DNA of 64,000 nt from Streptosporangium sp. NBC_01756 (GCF_035917975.1 NZ_CP109130.1:186001-250000), one strand, 5' to 3'. Counted from the stretch's first letter, positions 33,943 through 42,429 are shown. Translations and numbers: made by a program. Notes: generated by a model from the sequence alone, not told the origin.

Positions 33943-34083
33943 GGATCGCCGCGGCACCCGTCTCCCGGGGCGTGCGCGAGGAGCCGAGCCGGGGACACCC
34001 GATTCCCCGGGAAAGAGCGCCGGCCGAGATGGCGGAGGCGGTGGTCGTCCTGTCGGGTGAATCCTCGAGGGGGGAGACCGCAC
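33939..34083 (+). pseudogene. N-terminal stub of an IolE-like sugar isomerase/inosose dehydratase
   Basis: GTG 33939 overlaps the dehydrogenase stop (GTGA) and opens VRIAAAPVSRGVREEPSRGH, then PIPRERAPAEMAEAVVV. This mirrors the canonical actinobacterial IolE-type start VRIAGAPISWGVCEVPGWGH, but two conserved Trp and one Cys are all changed to Arg. After about 42 codons the similarity ends and the frame runs into the next gene. About 250 codons of a TIM barrel are missing. The overlap is kept, so it may still be translated and couple the downstream gene. Confidence 0.68.
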
Positions 34084-34965
34084 ATGCGTGAGGAGGACCA
34101 CCGCCGGCTACTCGACGACCGGGCCCGGCATCCGGAGCGGGTGGCCGAGGCGGCCGCCGCGCGCGGGCGTAGGCCGCTGCCGGCCGGCCGCGACCAGTTG
34201 CTGATCATCGCGGCCGACCACCCGGCGCGCGGCGCGCTCGGCGTCGGTGACCGCCCGATGGCCATGGAGAGCCGCGTCGGCCTGCTCGACCGGCTGACGA
34301 CCGCCCTGGCCAGGCCTGGCGTGGACGGGCTGCTCGCCACCCCCGACATCGTCGAGGACCTGCTGCTGCTCGGCGCGCTGGAGGGCAAGCTCGTCATCGG
34401 ATCGATGAACCGGGGCGGCGTGCAGGGCTCGGCGTTCGAGTTCGACGACCGCTTCACCGCCTACGACCCCGACTCGATCGCGGCGATGCGCTTCGACGGC
34501 GGCAAGATGCTGTGCCGGATCGCGCTGGAGGACCCCGCGACCCCCGCCACTCTGGCGAGCTGCGGGCACGCCGTCACCCGGCTGGCCGGGCACGGCCTGA
34601 TGGCGATGGTCGAGCCGTTCTGGTCACGGCGGGTGAACGGGACGGTCACCCACGACCTGTCCCCGGAAGGGATGATCCACGCCATCAGCGTCGGCCAGGG
34701 ACTCGGCGCGACCTCCGCCCGCACCTGGTTGAAGATTCCGGTGATCGAGGACATGAAGCGGGTCATGGAGGCCACCACGCTGCCGACTCTGCTGCTCGGC
34801 GGCGATCCCTCCCAGGCGCCCGACCGGGTCTTCGACTCCTGGGGCAAGGCGCTGCGACTGCCCGGTGTGCGGGGCCTGGTCGTCGGCCGATCCCTGCTCT
34901 ACCCGCCCGGCGACGACGTGGCGGCGTCCGTGGACACCGCGGTGAGCTTGCTGGAGACCTCGTGA
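34084..34965 (+). CDS. Cgl0159-like (beta/alpha)8 aldolase-type protein
   Basis: A 293-residue protein of the family named after Corynebacterium glutamicum Cgl0159, found in inositol gene clusters and related to class I aldolases. Typical segments: DQLLIIAADHPARGALGVGDRPMAM, GVDGLLATPDIVEDLLLLGAL, GSMNRGGVQGSAFEFDDRFTAYD, RFDGGKMLCRIALEDP, TWLKIPVIEDMKRVMEATTLPTLLLGGDP (with a likely Schiff-base lysine) and RGLVVGRSLLYP. ATG 34084 has GGGGGGAG eight bases upstream. The stop overlaps a short IolB-like stub. Probably part of a cyclitol degradation route. Confidence 0.85.
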   Translation: MREEDHRRLLDDRARHPERVAEAAAARGRRPLPAGRDQLLIIAADHPARGALGVGDRPMAMESRVGLLDRLTTALARPGVDGLLATPDIVEDLLLLGALEGKLVIGSMNRGGVQGSAFEFDDRFTAYDPDSIAAMRFDGGKMLCRIALEDPATPATLASCGHAVTRLAGHGLMAMVEPFWSRRVNGTVTHDLSPEGMIHAISVGQGLGATSARTWLKIPVIEDMKRVMEATTLPTLLLGGDPSQAPDRVFDSWGKALRLPGVRGLVVGRSLLYPPGDDVAASVDTAVSLLETS

Positions 34966-35036
34966 CGCGCATCCCCCGCGGTGCCGCCGCCTCCTCTCGG
35001 TGGGCGGTGAGGACCGCTCCGGAGCCGGCCGGGTCG
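34962..35036 (+). pseudogene. N-terminal stub of an IolB-like isomerase
   Basis: GTG 34962 overlaps the preceding TGA by GTGA and reads VTRIPRGAAASSRWAVRTAP then EPAG. This resembles the first 25 residues of actinobacterial 5-deoxy-glucuronate isomerase IolB (xTxxPRGxAAxxxWAxRxTPExAGW). Similarity stops before the cupin core. The stretch to 35136 holds nothing else I can name. Confidence 0.5.
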
Positions 35037-35136
35037 ATCCCCGGCGACCCGCACAAACTCTGGCGGGCCGTCGACCCCGGCCGGTGCCGCGTGGCGTACG
35101 GCTGCTCCTGCAGATGAACGGCGGGCCGACGGCGTT

Positions 35137-35213
35137 CCCGGCACCGACACGGCCACCGTGTGCGCGGCCTCGCCACCCGGCACGTCGAACTCCGTCATCG
35201 CCCCACCCTCCCG
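35137..35213 (-). repeat. 77-bp repeat, copy B: detached start of the beta-lactamase-like gene
   Basis: Read on the minus strand this is a ribosome site, ATG (35198) and 20 codons MTEFDVPGGEAAHTVAVSVP, matching 75 of 77 bases of 972-1048. The frame then diverges into sequence with none of the hydrolase motifs (open to 34899 but without similarity). It begins 22 bases after the stop of the PPOX gene on the same strand. Confidence 0.88.
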
Positions 35214-35234
35214 ACGCTGACGACCGTGACGGGG

Positions 35235-35624
35235 TCAGACATTGCCGAGCACGCGGGTGACACGGATCTCGATCACGACACGCTCCGGGTTCTCACGGGG
35301 CTGCCGGTAACGCTCGGTGTAACGGCGTTCGGCGTCGGCGACCGACCCGGGGTCCTCGCGGATCACCGCGCGTCCCTCCAGGGTCGACCAGCGGCGCCCG
35401 TCCACCTGGCAGACGGCGACCGCTGCGCCCTCCTGCCCGGCGGCGCGTATGAGACTCACCTTGTTCGAGCCGCCTGAGGTGATCACCCGGGCGATCCCGG
35501 AGCCGGCGTCCAGCGTCACCCCCACCGGGACGACATGGGGTGTGCCGTCGGCCCGCACCGTGGTGAGCGTGGCCAGGTGACGCTCCCGCCAGAACGTGTG
35601 GAACCCTTCTCCGAGATCCTTCAT
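35235..35624 (-). CDS. PPOX-class F420-dependent enzyme (Rv2074-like)
   Basis: A 129-residue split-barrel flavin/F420-binding protein: FHTFWRERHLATLTTVRADGTPHVVPVGVTLD, ITSGGSNKVSLIRAAGQEGAAVAVCQVDGRRWSTLEGRAVIREDP, then ERYRQPRENPERVVIEIRVTRVLG. The family includes F420-dependent biliverdin reductases and related small reductases. The gene runs towards the detached beta-lactamase start fragment. Confidence 0.88.
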   Translation of the reverse strand: MKDLGEGFHTFWRERHLATLTTVRADGTPHVVPVGVTLDAGSGIARVITSGGSNKVSLIRAAGQEGAAVAVCQVDGRRWSTLEGRAVIREDPGSVADAERRYTERYRQPRENPERVVIEIRVTRVLGNV

Positions 35625-35766
35625 CGCCCGCGTCTCCCCCGTTGTCCTGTCATGGCTGTCGACCTGCTCCCCGCCCCTGGCGGACGGGGATTCCCGTGCC
35701 GCTCGTGCGGCGGCCCGCAGCGCGCCGCGAGCTGTGGAACGGAGTGCGCAACGGGCGACATGCTAG

Positions 35767-35816
35767 CCGGGAGCGGGGTCCGGGGAAGATCCGCCTTCCC
35801 CGGACCCCGCTCCCGG
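35767..35816 (-). terminator. Very strong terminator hairpin
   Basis: A perfect 22-bp GC-rich stem (35767-35788 pairing with 35795-35816) around a 6-base loop ATCCGC. It starts eight bases past the stop of the 35824-36246 gene and would end its transcript before the next gene on the same strand. There is no U tract, as is common in actinomycetes. Confidence 0.85.
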
Positions 35817-35823
35817 CGGCGGT

Positions 35824-36246
35824 TCAGCCGCCCGCGTTGTAGATCACCTGGTCGGGGCGGACCCGCACCGTGATGCGCTGCTCGTCCGGCTGCCGGTAGG
35901 GGTAGCTGTCCACGCCGAGGTATTTGTGCGCCAGGCGGTCGATGACCGTGTCAGCGCCCTCCAGCTCCAGCTCCGCGACGCCGGAGACGCTGACCAGGTG
36001 GAAGGCGTCCTTGGGATCCAGGACGCTCACCGACACACGGGGGTCGTTGCGCAGGTGGCGCTCCTTGGCACGGCCGACCGCCGTGTTGAAGACGACGTCG
36101 TCTCCGTCGACATCCACCCAGACGACGGTGCTGTGCAGCGAGCCGTCCGGCCGGATGGTCGTCACCCAGGCGTGAACCGGCCGGCTGAGCAGTTCCTTGG
36201 CGTCTTCGTTCAGTTTTCCCACAGTGGCCTCCGCAATCGACGACAT
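35824..36246 (-). CDS. PPOX-class F420-dependent oxidoreductase
   Basis: A 140-residue split-barrel protein: KLNEDAKELLSRPVHAWVTTIRPDGSLHSTVVWVDVDGDDVVFNTAVGRAKERHLRNDPRVSVSVLDP, then YRQPDEQRITVRVRPDQVIYNAG. It is a paralogue-like neighbour of the 35235 enzyme but differs in sequence. ATG 36246 is favoured because the family start MSSIAEATVGKL fits; upstream ATG codons (36270) lack a ribosome site. Likely an F420-dependent reductase with unknown substrate. Confidence 0.88.
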   Translation of the reverse strand: MSSIAEATVGKLNEDAKELLSRPVHAWVTTIRPDGSLHSTVVWVDVDGDDVVFNTAVGRAKERHLRNDPRVSVSVLDPKDAFHLVSVSGVAELELEGADTVIDRLAHKYLGVDSYPYRQPDEQRITVRVRPDQVIYNAGG

Positions 36247-36442
36247 GCCTACGGATCCATCGAACATCATGTCCGGCCGCGGAACGACAGCAGGGTCGCC
36301 CGGGTGGCGGCCCAGTCGCGTCCGGGCCTGCCCGGCTCCGTGAGGGCCCATCCTGCCTTGGCACTCCTGCCTGGGCGCCCGACGACCGGCCGAGGTGAGC
36401 TGCGGCTCCTCGCCCGTCACGGTCGGGGCGCCCACCGTCGCC

Positions 36443-38077
36443 TCACGCACCGGGGGCACTCGTTTCGAGCAGGCGCCCCTCGGACAGCCGCAGCCAGCGG
36501 TCCACCCCGATCTCGGCGAGGAACCGCTCGTCGTGACTGACCACCACGAAGGCGCCCTCGTATGACTGCAGGGCGCCTTCGAGCTGGGCGACGCTGACCA
36601 GGTCGAGGTTGTTGGTCGGTTCGTCCAGCAGCAGCAGTTGGGGCGCCGGTTCGGCGCACAGGACGCAGGCCAGGGTGGCGCGCAGCCGCTCGCCGCCGGA
36701 CAGCACCCCGACCGGGAGGTGAACGCGGGAGCCCCGGAACAGGAAGCGGGCGAGCAGGTTCATCCGCTGCGCCTCCGGCATCCCGGGCGCGAAGACGGCC
36801 AGGTTCTCCGCCACGGTGCGGTCGAGGTCCAGCAGGTCCAGCCGCTGGGACAGGTAGGCGACCCGGCCGTCGGCCCGCTTGGTCCCGCCGCCCTCCGGCT
36901 CCAGCTCACCGTTGATCACCCGCAGCAGAGTGGACTTGCCGGCTCCGTTGGGGCCGGTCAGCGCGACCCGCTCGGGCCCACGGATCGCCAGGTCGGCGCC
37001 CTCCCCGGCGAAGAGGGCCCGCTCGCCGTAGCGGACCTGCATCCTCCTCCCGAGGAAGACCATGCGTCCGGCCGGGACGTTGGTTCCGGGCAGTTCCAGT
37101 GCGATCTTCTGCTCGTCGCGCAGGGCGCGGCCCGCCTCGTCGAGCCGGGCCTTGGCCTCGCCGACCCGCCCGGCGTGCGTCTCGTCCGACTTTCCCGCCG
37201 ACTCCTGGGCGCGCCGCTTCAGCGTCCCGGCGAAGATCTTCGGCAGGCCGGCGTTCTTGAGGTTGCGGGCGGCGTTGCCGGCCCGGCGCTCGGCCCGCTC
37301 GCGGGCCTGCTGCATCTCCCGCTTCTCCCGCTTGACCTCCTGCTCGGCGTTGCGGATGTTCTTCTCGGCGACCTCCCGCGCGGCGCGCACGGCCTCCTCG
37401 TACGCGGTGAAGTTCCCGCCGTAGGAGCGGATCTCGCCCCGGTCGAGCTCGGCGATGCGGTCCATGCGGTCGAGCAGTGCCCGGTCGTGGCTGACCAGCA
37501 GCAGGCAGCCGTTCCAGTCCTCGAGCACGCCGTAGAGCTTGTGGCGTGCTTCGAGGTCGAGGTTGTTGGTCGGTTCGTCGAGCAGCAGGACGTCGGGCCG
37601 TTTCAGCAGCTGTGCCGCCAGGCCGAGGGAGACGACCTGGCCGCCGCTGAGGGTACGCAGGCTCCGGGTGAGGGAGACGTCCCCGAGGCCGAGGCGGTCC
37701 AGCTGGGCACGAGTGCGCTCCTCGATGTCCCAGTCGTTGCCGATCGTGGTGAAGTGCTCCTCGCTCGCGTCTCCGGACTCGATGGCGTCCAGTGCCCTGA
37801 TCACCGGGGCGATCCCCAGAACCTCGGCCACGGTCAGGGCACCGGCGAGCGGCAGCGTCTGCGGCAGGTAGCCCGGCACCCCCTCTACCGTGACCGAACC
37901 GGCGGCCGGGCGGATCTCTCCGGCGATCAGCCTGAGCAGCGTGCTCTTGCCGGCACCGTTGGGCGCCACCAGGCCGGTGTGTCCCGCTGGGACGGTGAAC
38001 GAGAGGTCCTCGAACACCGGGGTGTCGTCGGGCCAGGAGAAGGACAGGTTCGAAACAACGATCAGGGCGTCGGACAT
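36443..38077 (-). CDS. ABC-F protein (ribosome-associated ATPase, possible antibiotic protection)
   Basis: A 544-residue protein with two ATPase domains and no membrane segments. Domain 1: APNGAGKSTLLRL, LSGGQ, LLLDEPTNNLDLE. Domain 2: TGPNGAGKSTLLRV, LSGGERLRATLA, LLLDEPTNNLDL. A long basic/coiled linker (EEAVRAAREVAEKNIRNAEQ to LKNAGLPKIFAGTLKRRAQES) is the P-site tRNA-interaction region of ABC-F factors. The start at 38077 has GGAAG seven bases upstream. Such proteins act on the ribosome, either rescuing stalls or dislodging macrolide/lincosamide/streptogramin-type drugs. A leader ORF and hairpins upstream suggest attenuation control. Confidence 0.92.
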   Translation of the reverse strand: MSDALIVVSNLSFSWPDDTPVFEDLSFTVPAGHTGLVAPNGAGKSTLLRLIAGEIRPAAGSVTVEGVPGYLPQTLPLAGALTVAEVLGIAPVIRALDAIESGDASEEHFTTIGNDWDIEERTRAQLDRLGLGDVSLTRSLRTLSGGQVVSLGLAAQLLKRPDVLLLDEPTNNLDLEARHKLYGVLEDWNGCLLLVSHDRALLDRMDRIAELDRGEIRSYGGNFTAYEEAVRAAREVAEKNIRNAEQEVKREKREMQQARERAERRAGNAARNLKNAGLPKIFAGTLKRRAQESAGKSDETHAGRVGEAKARLDEAGRALRDEQKIALELPGTNVPAGRMVFLGRRMQVRYGERALFAGEGADLAIRGPERVALTGPNGAGKSTLLRVINGELEPEGGGTKRADGRVAYLSQRLDLLDLDRTVAENLAVFAPGMPEAQRMNLLARFLFRGSRVHLPVGVLSGGERLRATLACVLCAEPAPQLLLLDEPTNNLDLVSVAQLEGALQSYEGAFVVVSHDERFLAEIGVDRWLRLSEGRLLETSAPGA

Positions 38078-38199
38078 CGAATCGCTTCCGCGTTCGGCCG
38101 GCACGGCGAAGGCCGCCCGGAGAAATGGTCAGGACACGAGGACATCGCCGATCGGCGGTCACGCGAGATGCGCGTCACCGACGGTGATGGGATCCGGGA

Positions 38200-38229
38200 T
38201 CACCCGGAGATGTCGTCGTCGCCTGCCAT
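38200..38229 (-). promoter_or_regulatory. Candidate leader peptide and attenuator of the ABC-F gene
   Basis: A 9-codon ORF, MAGDDDISG, starts at 38229 with ACGGAG seven bases upstream and ends 122 bases before the ABC-F start codon. Between them lie several dyads on the same strand: CCGGG-TGAT-CCCGG over the leader stop, TCACC/GGTGA, and the 12-bp palindrome CGCCGATCGGCG near 38150. Leader peptide plus hairpins is the usual arrangement for drug-induced ABC-F genes. Inference from layout only. Confidence 0.45.
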
Positions 38230-38483
38230 GTCGTACTCCGTTTTCCGCCATTGATGCCCGATCACGTTACCAGCCGAGAACCCTGCTTTCGTTGACGCGC
38301 CGCCGCGGATCGATCCGCTCTCCCCGGCGGCGCCGCCCAAGGAGAGGGCGGACCGGGCCCGGTGGCGGCGGGCCGGCCCGCTGGAGGCCGGGTGATCATC
38401 AGGTTCCGGTCCGGTGATATAACGCCTGAAACACCCCTAAAATACTGAGCTTCCTGATACTTACGTGGCTTGGGAGACATGAA

Positions 38484-39737
38484 GTGACAACGCTCAGCCG
38501 ACGGAACCTCCTCAGGGCAAGCGCCGGCCTCGTACCCGCCGTCGCGCTGGGCGCCCGCCCCGCTCAGGCCGCACCCCTACCGGTCGTGACCACCTCGGGG
38601 ATCGCTCCGGCGGCGCTGGCCGGATTCGACAATGTCATGAAGACCTACGTGAAGGAACGCAACATCTCCTGCGCGCAGCTTGCGATCGCCAAGAAGGGCA
38701 AAATCCTCCTGGCCCGCGGGTACACCTATTCGGACGGGTCGCGGGCGATCCCCTCGGTGACCCCGACCTCGCTGTTCCGCATCGCCAGCCTGAGCAAGCA
38801 CATCACCGCCGCCGCGATCATGCGCCTGGTCCAGGACGGCAAGCTCAGCCTGTCCACGCCGGTCACCACGCTGCTGGGCCTGTCCGCGACGGCCGACCCC
38901 AGGCTGAAGCAGGTGACCGTGCTCCGCCTGATACACCACCTGGGCGGCTGGGACCGCGACAAGTCCAAGGACCCGCTCTGGCTGGACCACACGATCTCCG
39001 CCTCGCTGGACGTCCCGCTGCCGATCAGCCAGGACGACATCGTCCGCTACGTCACCGCCCGGCCGCTCGACCACGACCCCGGTACGAAGATGGTCTACAG
39101 CAACTACGGCTACCTGCTCCTCGGCAAGATCATCGAGAAGGTCTCGGGGATGAGCTACGAGTCCTACGTCAAGCAGAAGCTCCTGGCGCCCGTCGGCGTC
39201 ACCCGGATGCGGATAGGCCGCAGCCTCAGGTCGGAGGCCGCGTCGACCGAGGTCATCTACTCCTCGCAGTACACCCAGAAGTCGGTGGTGGACGACTCCG
39301 GCAGCACGGTGCCCTACCCGTACGGCGGTTTCAGCATGCCCAACCAGGGGGCCAACGGCGGCTGGCTGGCCTCCGCCGTCGACCTCGTCAGATTCTCCCG
39401 CGTCTTCGACGCCGCGGGCCCGGTGCTCAACGCGGCGTCGATCACGAAGATTCTCGCCAAGCCGGAGATCGGCATCAGCGCGGACGGCTCGTGGTACGGC
39501 GGCGGCTGGTACGTACGCCAGGTCACCGGGAACCTCAACACCTGGCACGCCGGCGGGATGCCGGGCACCTACACCTACCTCGCGCGACTGCAGAACGGCT
39601 TCACCTACGCGGCCCTGTTCAACCGGCGGGAGGAGCAGGGCACTCTCGACTACGACGTGCTGAGCCCTCTGATGAACGCCCAGATCGGCAAGGTCACCAC
39701 CTGGCCGACGACCGACCTCACCTCGAAGTACTTCTGA
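38484..39737 (+). CDS. Tat-exported serine hydrolase (class C beta-lactamase/DD-peptidase fold)
   Basis: A 417-residue secreted hydrolase. The twin-arginine signal LSRRNLLRASAGLVPAVALGARPAQA is cleaved after AQA. Active site: S102-L-S-K105 (SxxK), Y205-S-N207 (YxN) and WHAGGMPGTY near residue 352 (HxG replacing KTG). The combination indicates the beta-lactamase family (PF00144), which includes esterases, D-aminopeptidases and transpeptidase-like enzymes as well as class C beta-lactamases. GTG 38484 follows a GGGAG site. Stand-alone gene closed by a strong terminator. Confidence 0.92.
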   Translation: MTTLSRRNLLRASAGLVPAVALGARPAQAAPLPVVTTSGIAPAALAGFDNVMKTYVKERNISCAQLAIAKKGKILLARGYTYSDGSRAIPSVTPTSLFRIASLSKHITAAAIMRLVQDGKLSLSTPVTTLLGLSATADPRLKQVTVLRLIHHLGGWDRDKSKDPLWLDHTISASLDVPLPISQDDIVRYVTARPLDHDPGTKMVYSNYGYLLLGKIIEKVSGMSYESYVKQKLLAPVGVTRMRIGRSLRSEAASTEVIYSSQYTQKSVVDDSGSTVPYPYGGFSMPNQGANGGWLASAVDLVRFSRVFDAAGPVLNAASITKILAKPEIGISADGSWYGGGWYVRQVTGNLNTWHAGGMPGTYTYLARLQNGFTYAALFNRREEQGTLDYDVLSPLMNAQIGKVTTWPTTDLTSKYF

Positions 39738-39802
39738 CCGGGGCGGCCGAGGCGACCGGCGGAGCAGACCGCCGGAGACCGCGGCGGCGTACCGGGTCCG
39801 GT

Positions 39803-39828
39803 CTCCGTCGGGGGTCACCCCGACGGAG
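39803..39828. terminator. Bidirectional terminator
   Basis: Perfect 11-bp stem CTCCGTCGGGG/CCCCGACGGAG with loop GTCA, between the convergent serine hydrolase (ending 39737) and the SDR gene (ending 39847). A related GGGGGTCACCCC follows at 39841. Confidence 0.75.
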
Positions 39829-39846
39829 AGGGCCCAGCTCGGGGGG

Positions 39847-41355
39847 TCACCCCGGTGCAGAGGCCCGGGGGGCCGTGGGGGCCTTCGCCGCGGGAGAGGA
39901 CGGCTCGCCGCGCTCGGCCGCGGCCGCCACGTTGTGCGGCATCCGGCCGAAGATCAGACTGTGGAAGGGTGAGATCGACCACCAGTAGAGGTGCCCGGCC
40001 AGCCCCCGGGGATGGAAGATCGCCCGTTGGTGGTACACCGTCCGGTCCCGGTCACGGCACACGCTCAGTTCCAGCCAGGCCAGGCCGGGCAGGCGCATCT
40101 CCGCGCGCAGCCGGAGCAGGCGGCCGGGCTCGACCTCCTCGACCCGCCAGAAGTCGACCGAGTCGCCCACCCGGAGCCGTCGCGGGTCGCGGCGGCCCCG
40201 GCGCAGACCCACTCCTCCGACGAGGCGGTCGAGGAAGCCCCGGGCATGCCAGGCGACGGGCAGGGAGTACCAGCCGTTCTCACCGCCGATCGACTCGATC
40301 ACCGCCCATACGGCCTGCGGAGGCGCTTCCACGCGGCGGGTTCGGCTGTCGACGTAGAGGCTGCCGCCGGCCCAGTCGGGGTCGGTGGGCAGCGGATCGC
40401 TCGGCGCGCCGGGCGTCGAGGCGGAGGACCAGCGAGTGACGACCTTCGCCTCCTTGATCTGCTGCAGGGCCAGCGCGACGGCCTCCCGGAACCCGATCAG
40501 GCCCTCGGGCGGGTCGGGGAGATGACCGGCGACGTCGTGCTCACCGCAGACGGTCTCGCTACGCAGTGACTCCACCAGCGGACGGGCGATGCCGGCGGGG
40601 ACGGGGGTCACCAGTCCCACCCAGTGGCTCGACAGGCCGGGGCTGAGCATCGGGACCGGAATGATCACCCGCCGGGGCAGCCCGGCGACCTCGGCGTAGC
40701 CGCGCATCATGTCGGCGTAGGTCAGCACGTCCGGACCGCCGATGTCGAAGGAGCGGTTCACCTCCCCTTCGATGGCCGCCCCGCCCACGAGGTATCGCAG
40801 GACATCGCGGATCGCGATGGGCTGCGTCCGGGTGCGCACCCAGCGCGGCGTCGTCATCACCGGCAGCCGCTCGGTGAGATAGCGCAGCATCTCGAAGGAG
40901 ACCGAGCCTGATCCGATGATGACGGCCGCTCGCAGCACCACGGCCGGCACCTCGCCACGGAGGAAGATCTCCTCCACTTCGGCGCGGGAGCGCATGTGCG
41001 GCGAGAGCTCCCGGTGCGGAGCGAGACCGCCGAGGTAGACGATACGACGCACCCCCGCGTCCCTGGCCGCGGCGGCGAAGGTCATGGCCGCGCGGCGATC
41101 GGCCGCGGCGAAGTCCGCTCCCCCGCCCATCGTGTGGATGAGGTAGTAGGCCACGTCGACGCCGTCGAGCGCCTTCCTCGTCCGACCGGGGTCGGTGGCG
41201 TCCGCCTCGGCGGTCTCCACCCGCGAGGCCCACGGCTGGTCACGCAGCCGGCTCACCGAGCGCACCATGCACCGCACCTCATGGCCGGCGGCGAGCAGCT
41301 CGGGCACCAGCCGCCCGCCGATGTATCCCGTCGCTCCGGTAACGAGGCATCTCAT
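39847..41355 (-). CDS. NAD(P)-binding SDR protein fused to DUF2867
   Basis: A 502-residue two-domain protein. Residues 1-300 are an atypical/extended SDR of the NmrA/epimerase type: CLVTGATGYIGGRLVPELLAAGHEVRCMVRS, VDVAYYLIHTMG, RIVYLGGLAP and VVLRAAVIIGSGSVSFEMLRYLTERLPVM. Residues about 320-490 are DUF2867 (START-like): SRTRRVEAPPQAVWAVIESIGGENGWYS, VGDSVDFWRVEEVEPGRLLRLRAEMRLPGLAWLEL, YWWSISPFHSLIFGRM. This fusion is common in actinobacteria; the function is unknown. Confidence 0.92.
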   Translation of the reverse strand: MRCLVTGATGYIGGRLVPELLAAGHEVRCMVRSVSRLRDQPWASRVETAEADATDPGRTRKALDGVDVAYYLIHTMGGGADFAAADRRAAMTFAAAARDAGVRRIVYLGGLAPHRELSPHMRSRAEVEEIFLRGEVPAVVLRAAVIIGSGSVSFEMLRYLTERLPVMTTPRWVRTRTQPIAIRDVLRYLVGGAAIEGEVNRSFDIGGPDVLTYADMMRGYAEVAGLPRRVIIPVPMLSPGLSSHWVGLVTPVPAGIARPLVESLRSETVCGEHDVAGHLPDPPEGLIGFREAVALALQQIKEAKVVTRWSSASTPGAPSDPLPTDPDWAGGSLYVDSRTRRVEAPPQAVWAVIESIGGENGWYSLPVAWHARGFLDRLVGGVGLRRGRRDPRRLRVGDSVDFWRVEEVEPGRLLRLRAEMRLPGLAWLELSVCRDRDRTVYHQRAIFHPRGLAGHLYWWSISPFHSLIFGRMPHNVAAAAERGEPSSPAAKAPTAPRASAPG

Positions 41356-41403
41356 GCCTCTATGTTCGTACGGCGCCGCGAGGAGGTTGCGCGGCCCCCC
41401 GCC

Positions 41404-42321
41404 CTACGACCTGCCCGCCAGCTCCTCGCGGATGCCGACGAGGAGCTCCCGGGTGCGCGACGCCGGCTCGGCCTCGATGCACAGGCGTTCCATCACCTCG
41501 AGGTAGCGATCCACGTCGTCACGCTTGTCGAGGTAGACCGCACTGGTGAGCTGCTCCATGTAGACCACATCGGGCAGGTCGGGCTGGGAGAACCGCAGGA
41601 TGCTGAAGGGGCCGCCGGCCGCCGCGTGGCCGCCGACGCTGAAGGGCACGATCTGGACGGTCACGTTGGGCAGGTCGAGCTGCTGGATGATGTGGTCGAT
41701 CTGGTCGCACATCACCTCGGGCCCGCCGAGCGGACGGCGCAGCACCGCCTCGTCCAGAACCGCCCACAGCCGGGGCGGCTCCTCGGCGCGCAGCATCCGC
41801 TGGCGTGCCATCCGCAGCCGTACTCGCCGCTCCACCTCCTCGTCGGGAGCGGAGGGGAACCCCAGCCGGACGACGGCTCGCGCGTAGCCTTCGCTCTGGA
41901 GCAGGCCCGGCACGAACTGGACCTCGTAGTTGCGGATGACGGTGGCCGACTCCTCCAGGCCCACGTAGGTCTCGAACCAGCTCGGCAGGATGTCGTTGTA
42001 GTTGTGCCACCATCCGGTGACGTTGGCCCGCTGGACGAGGGCCAGCAGTGCCTGCCGGTCGTCCTCGTCCGTCACGCCGTACAGCGTGAGCAGGTCGGCC
42101 ACGTCCCTGACCCGGAAGCCGACCCTGCCGAGCTCCATCCGGCTGATCTTGGAGTGCGAGGCTCGGATGGCGTATCCGGCCGCCTCCAGGGTGATGTGGC
42201 GCTGCTCCCGGAGCCGGCGGAGCTGCGCGCCCAACACGATCCTCAGCACCGTCGAACTGCCTCGGGGTAGAGCCAGGGGGGTGGGCAGGACCGGCTCTCC
42301 TCCGGCGTGAGGTGTGATCAT
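41404..42321 (-). CDS. Scr1-like helix-turn-helix regulator (DUF5753)
   Basis: A 305-residue XRE-type DNA-binding protein: RIVLGAQLRRLREQRHITLEAAGYAIRASHSKISRMELGRVGFRVRDVADLLTLYGV (about residues 27-83) and a C-terminal DUF5753 domain with FVPGLLQSEGYARAVVR and PFSILRFSQPDLPDVVYMEQLTSAVYLDK. Members control differentiation or antibiotic genes in Streptomyces, usually paired with a DUF397 protein, as here. The start at 42321 is preceded by AAGGAC. It ends 48 bases upstream of the SDR start. Confidence 0.93.
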   Translation of the reverse strand: MITPHAGGEPVLPTPLALPRGSSTVLRIVLGAQLRRLREQRHITLEAAGYAIRASHSKISRMELGRVGFRVRDVADLLTLYGVTDEDDRQALLALVQRANVTGWWHNYNDILPSWFETYVGLEESATVIRNYEVQFVPGLLQSEGYARAVVRLGFPSAPDEEVERRVRLRMARQRMLRAEEPPRLWAVLDEAVLRRPLGGPEVMCDQIDHIIQQLDLPNVTVQIVPFSVGGHAAAGGPFSILRFSQPDLPDVVYMEQLTSAVYLDKRDDVDRYLEVMERLCIEAEPASRTRELLVGIREELAGRS

Positions 42322-42429
42322 CTTCAGTCCTTCGAGCGCGGAACGCGAGCCCCCGCCCACTCTTTGTGGCCGTCGCGAGCTTTTACGGTACCCCCGTCAC
42401 GCCTTTACGGCCATATAGAACTTTATTCT

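Noticed and set aside
35040..35100. Minus-strand phrase VDGPPEFVRVAGD resembling the IolB FxGPxDFxYVPRD motif
   Set aside because: It is on the opposite strand to the IolB-like stub and isolated, so treated as chance.
36443..38077. ABC transporter reading of the two-ATPase protein
   Set aside because: No membrane segments or permease neighbour; linker and paired ATPase domains are those of ABC-F ribosomal factors.
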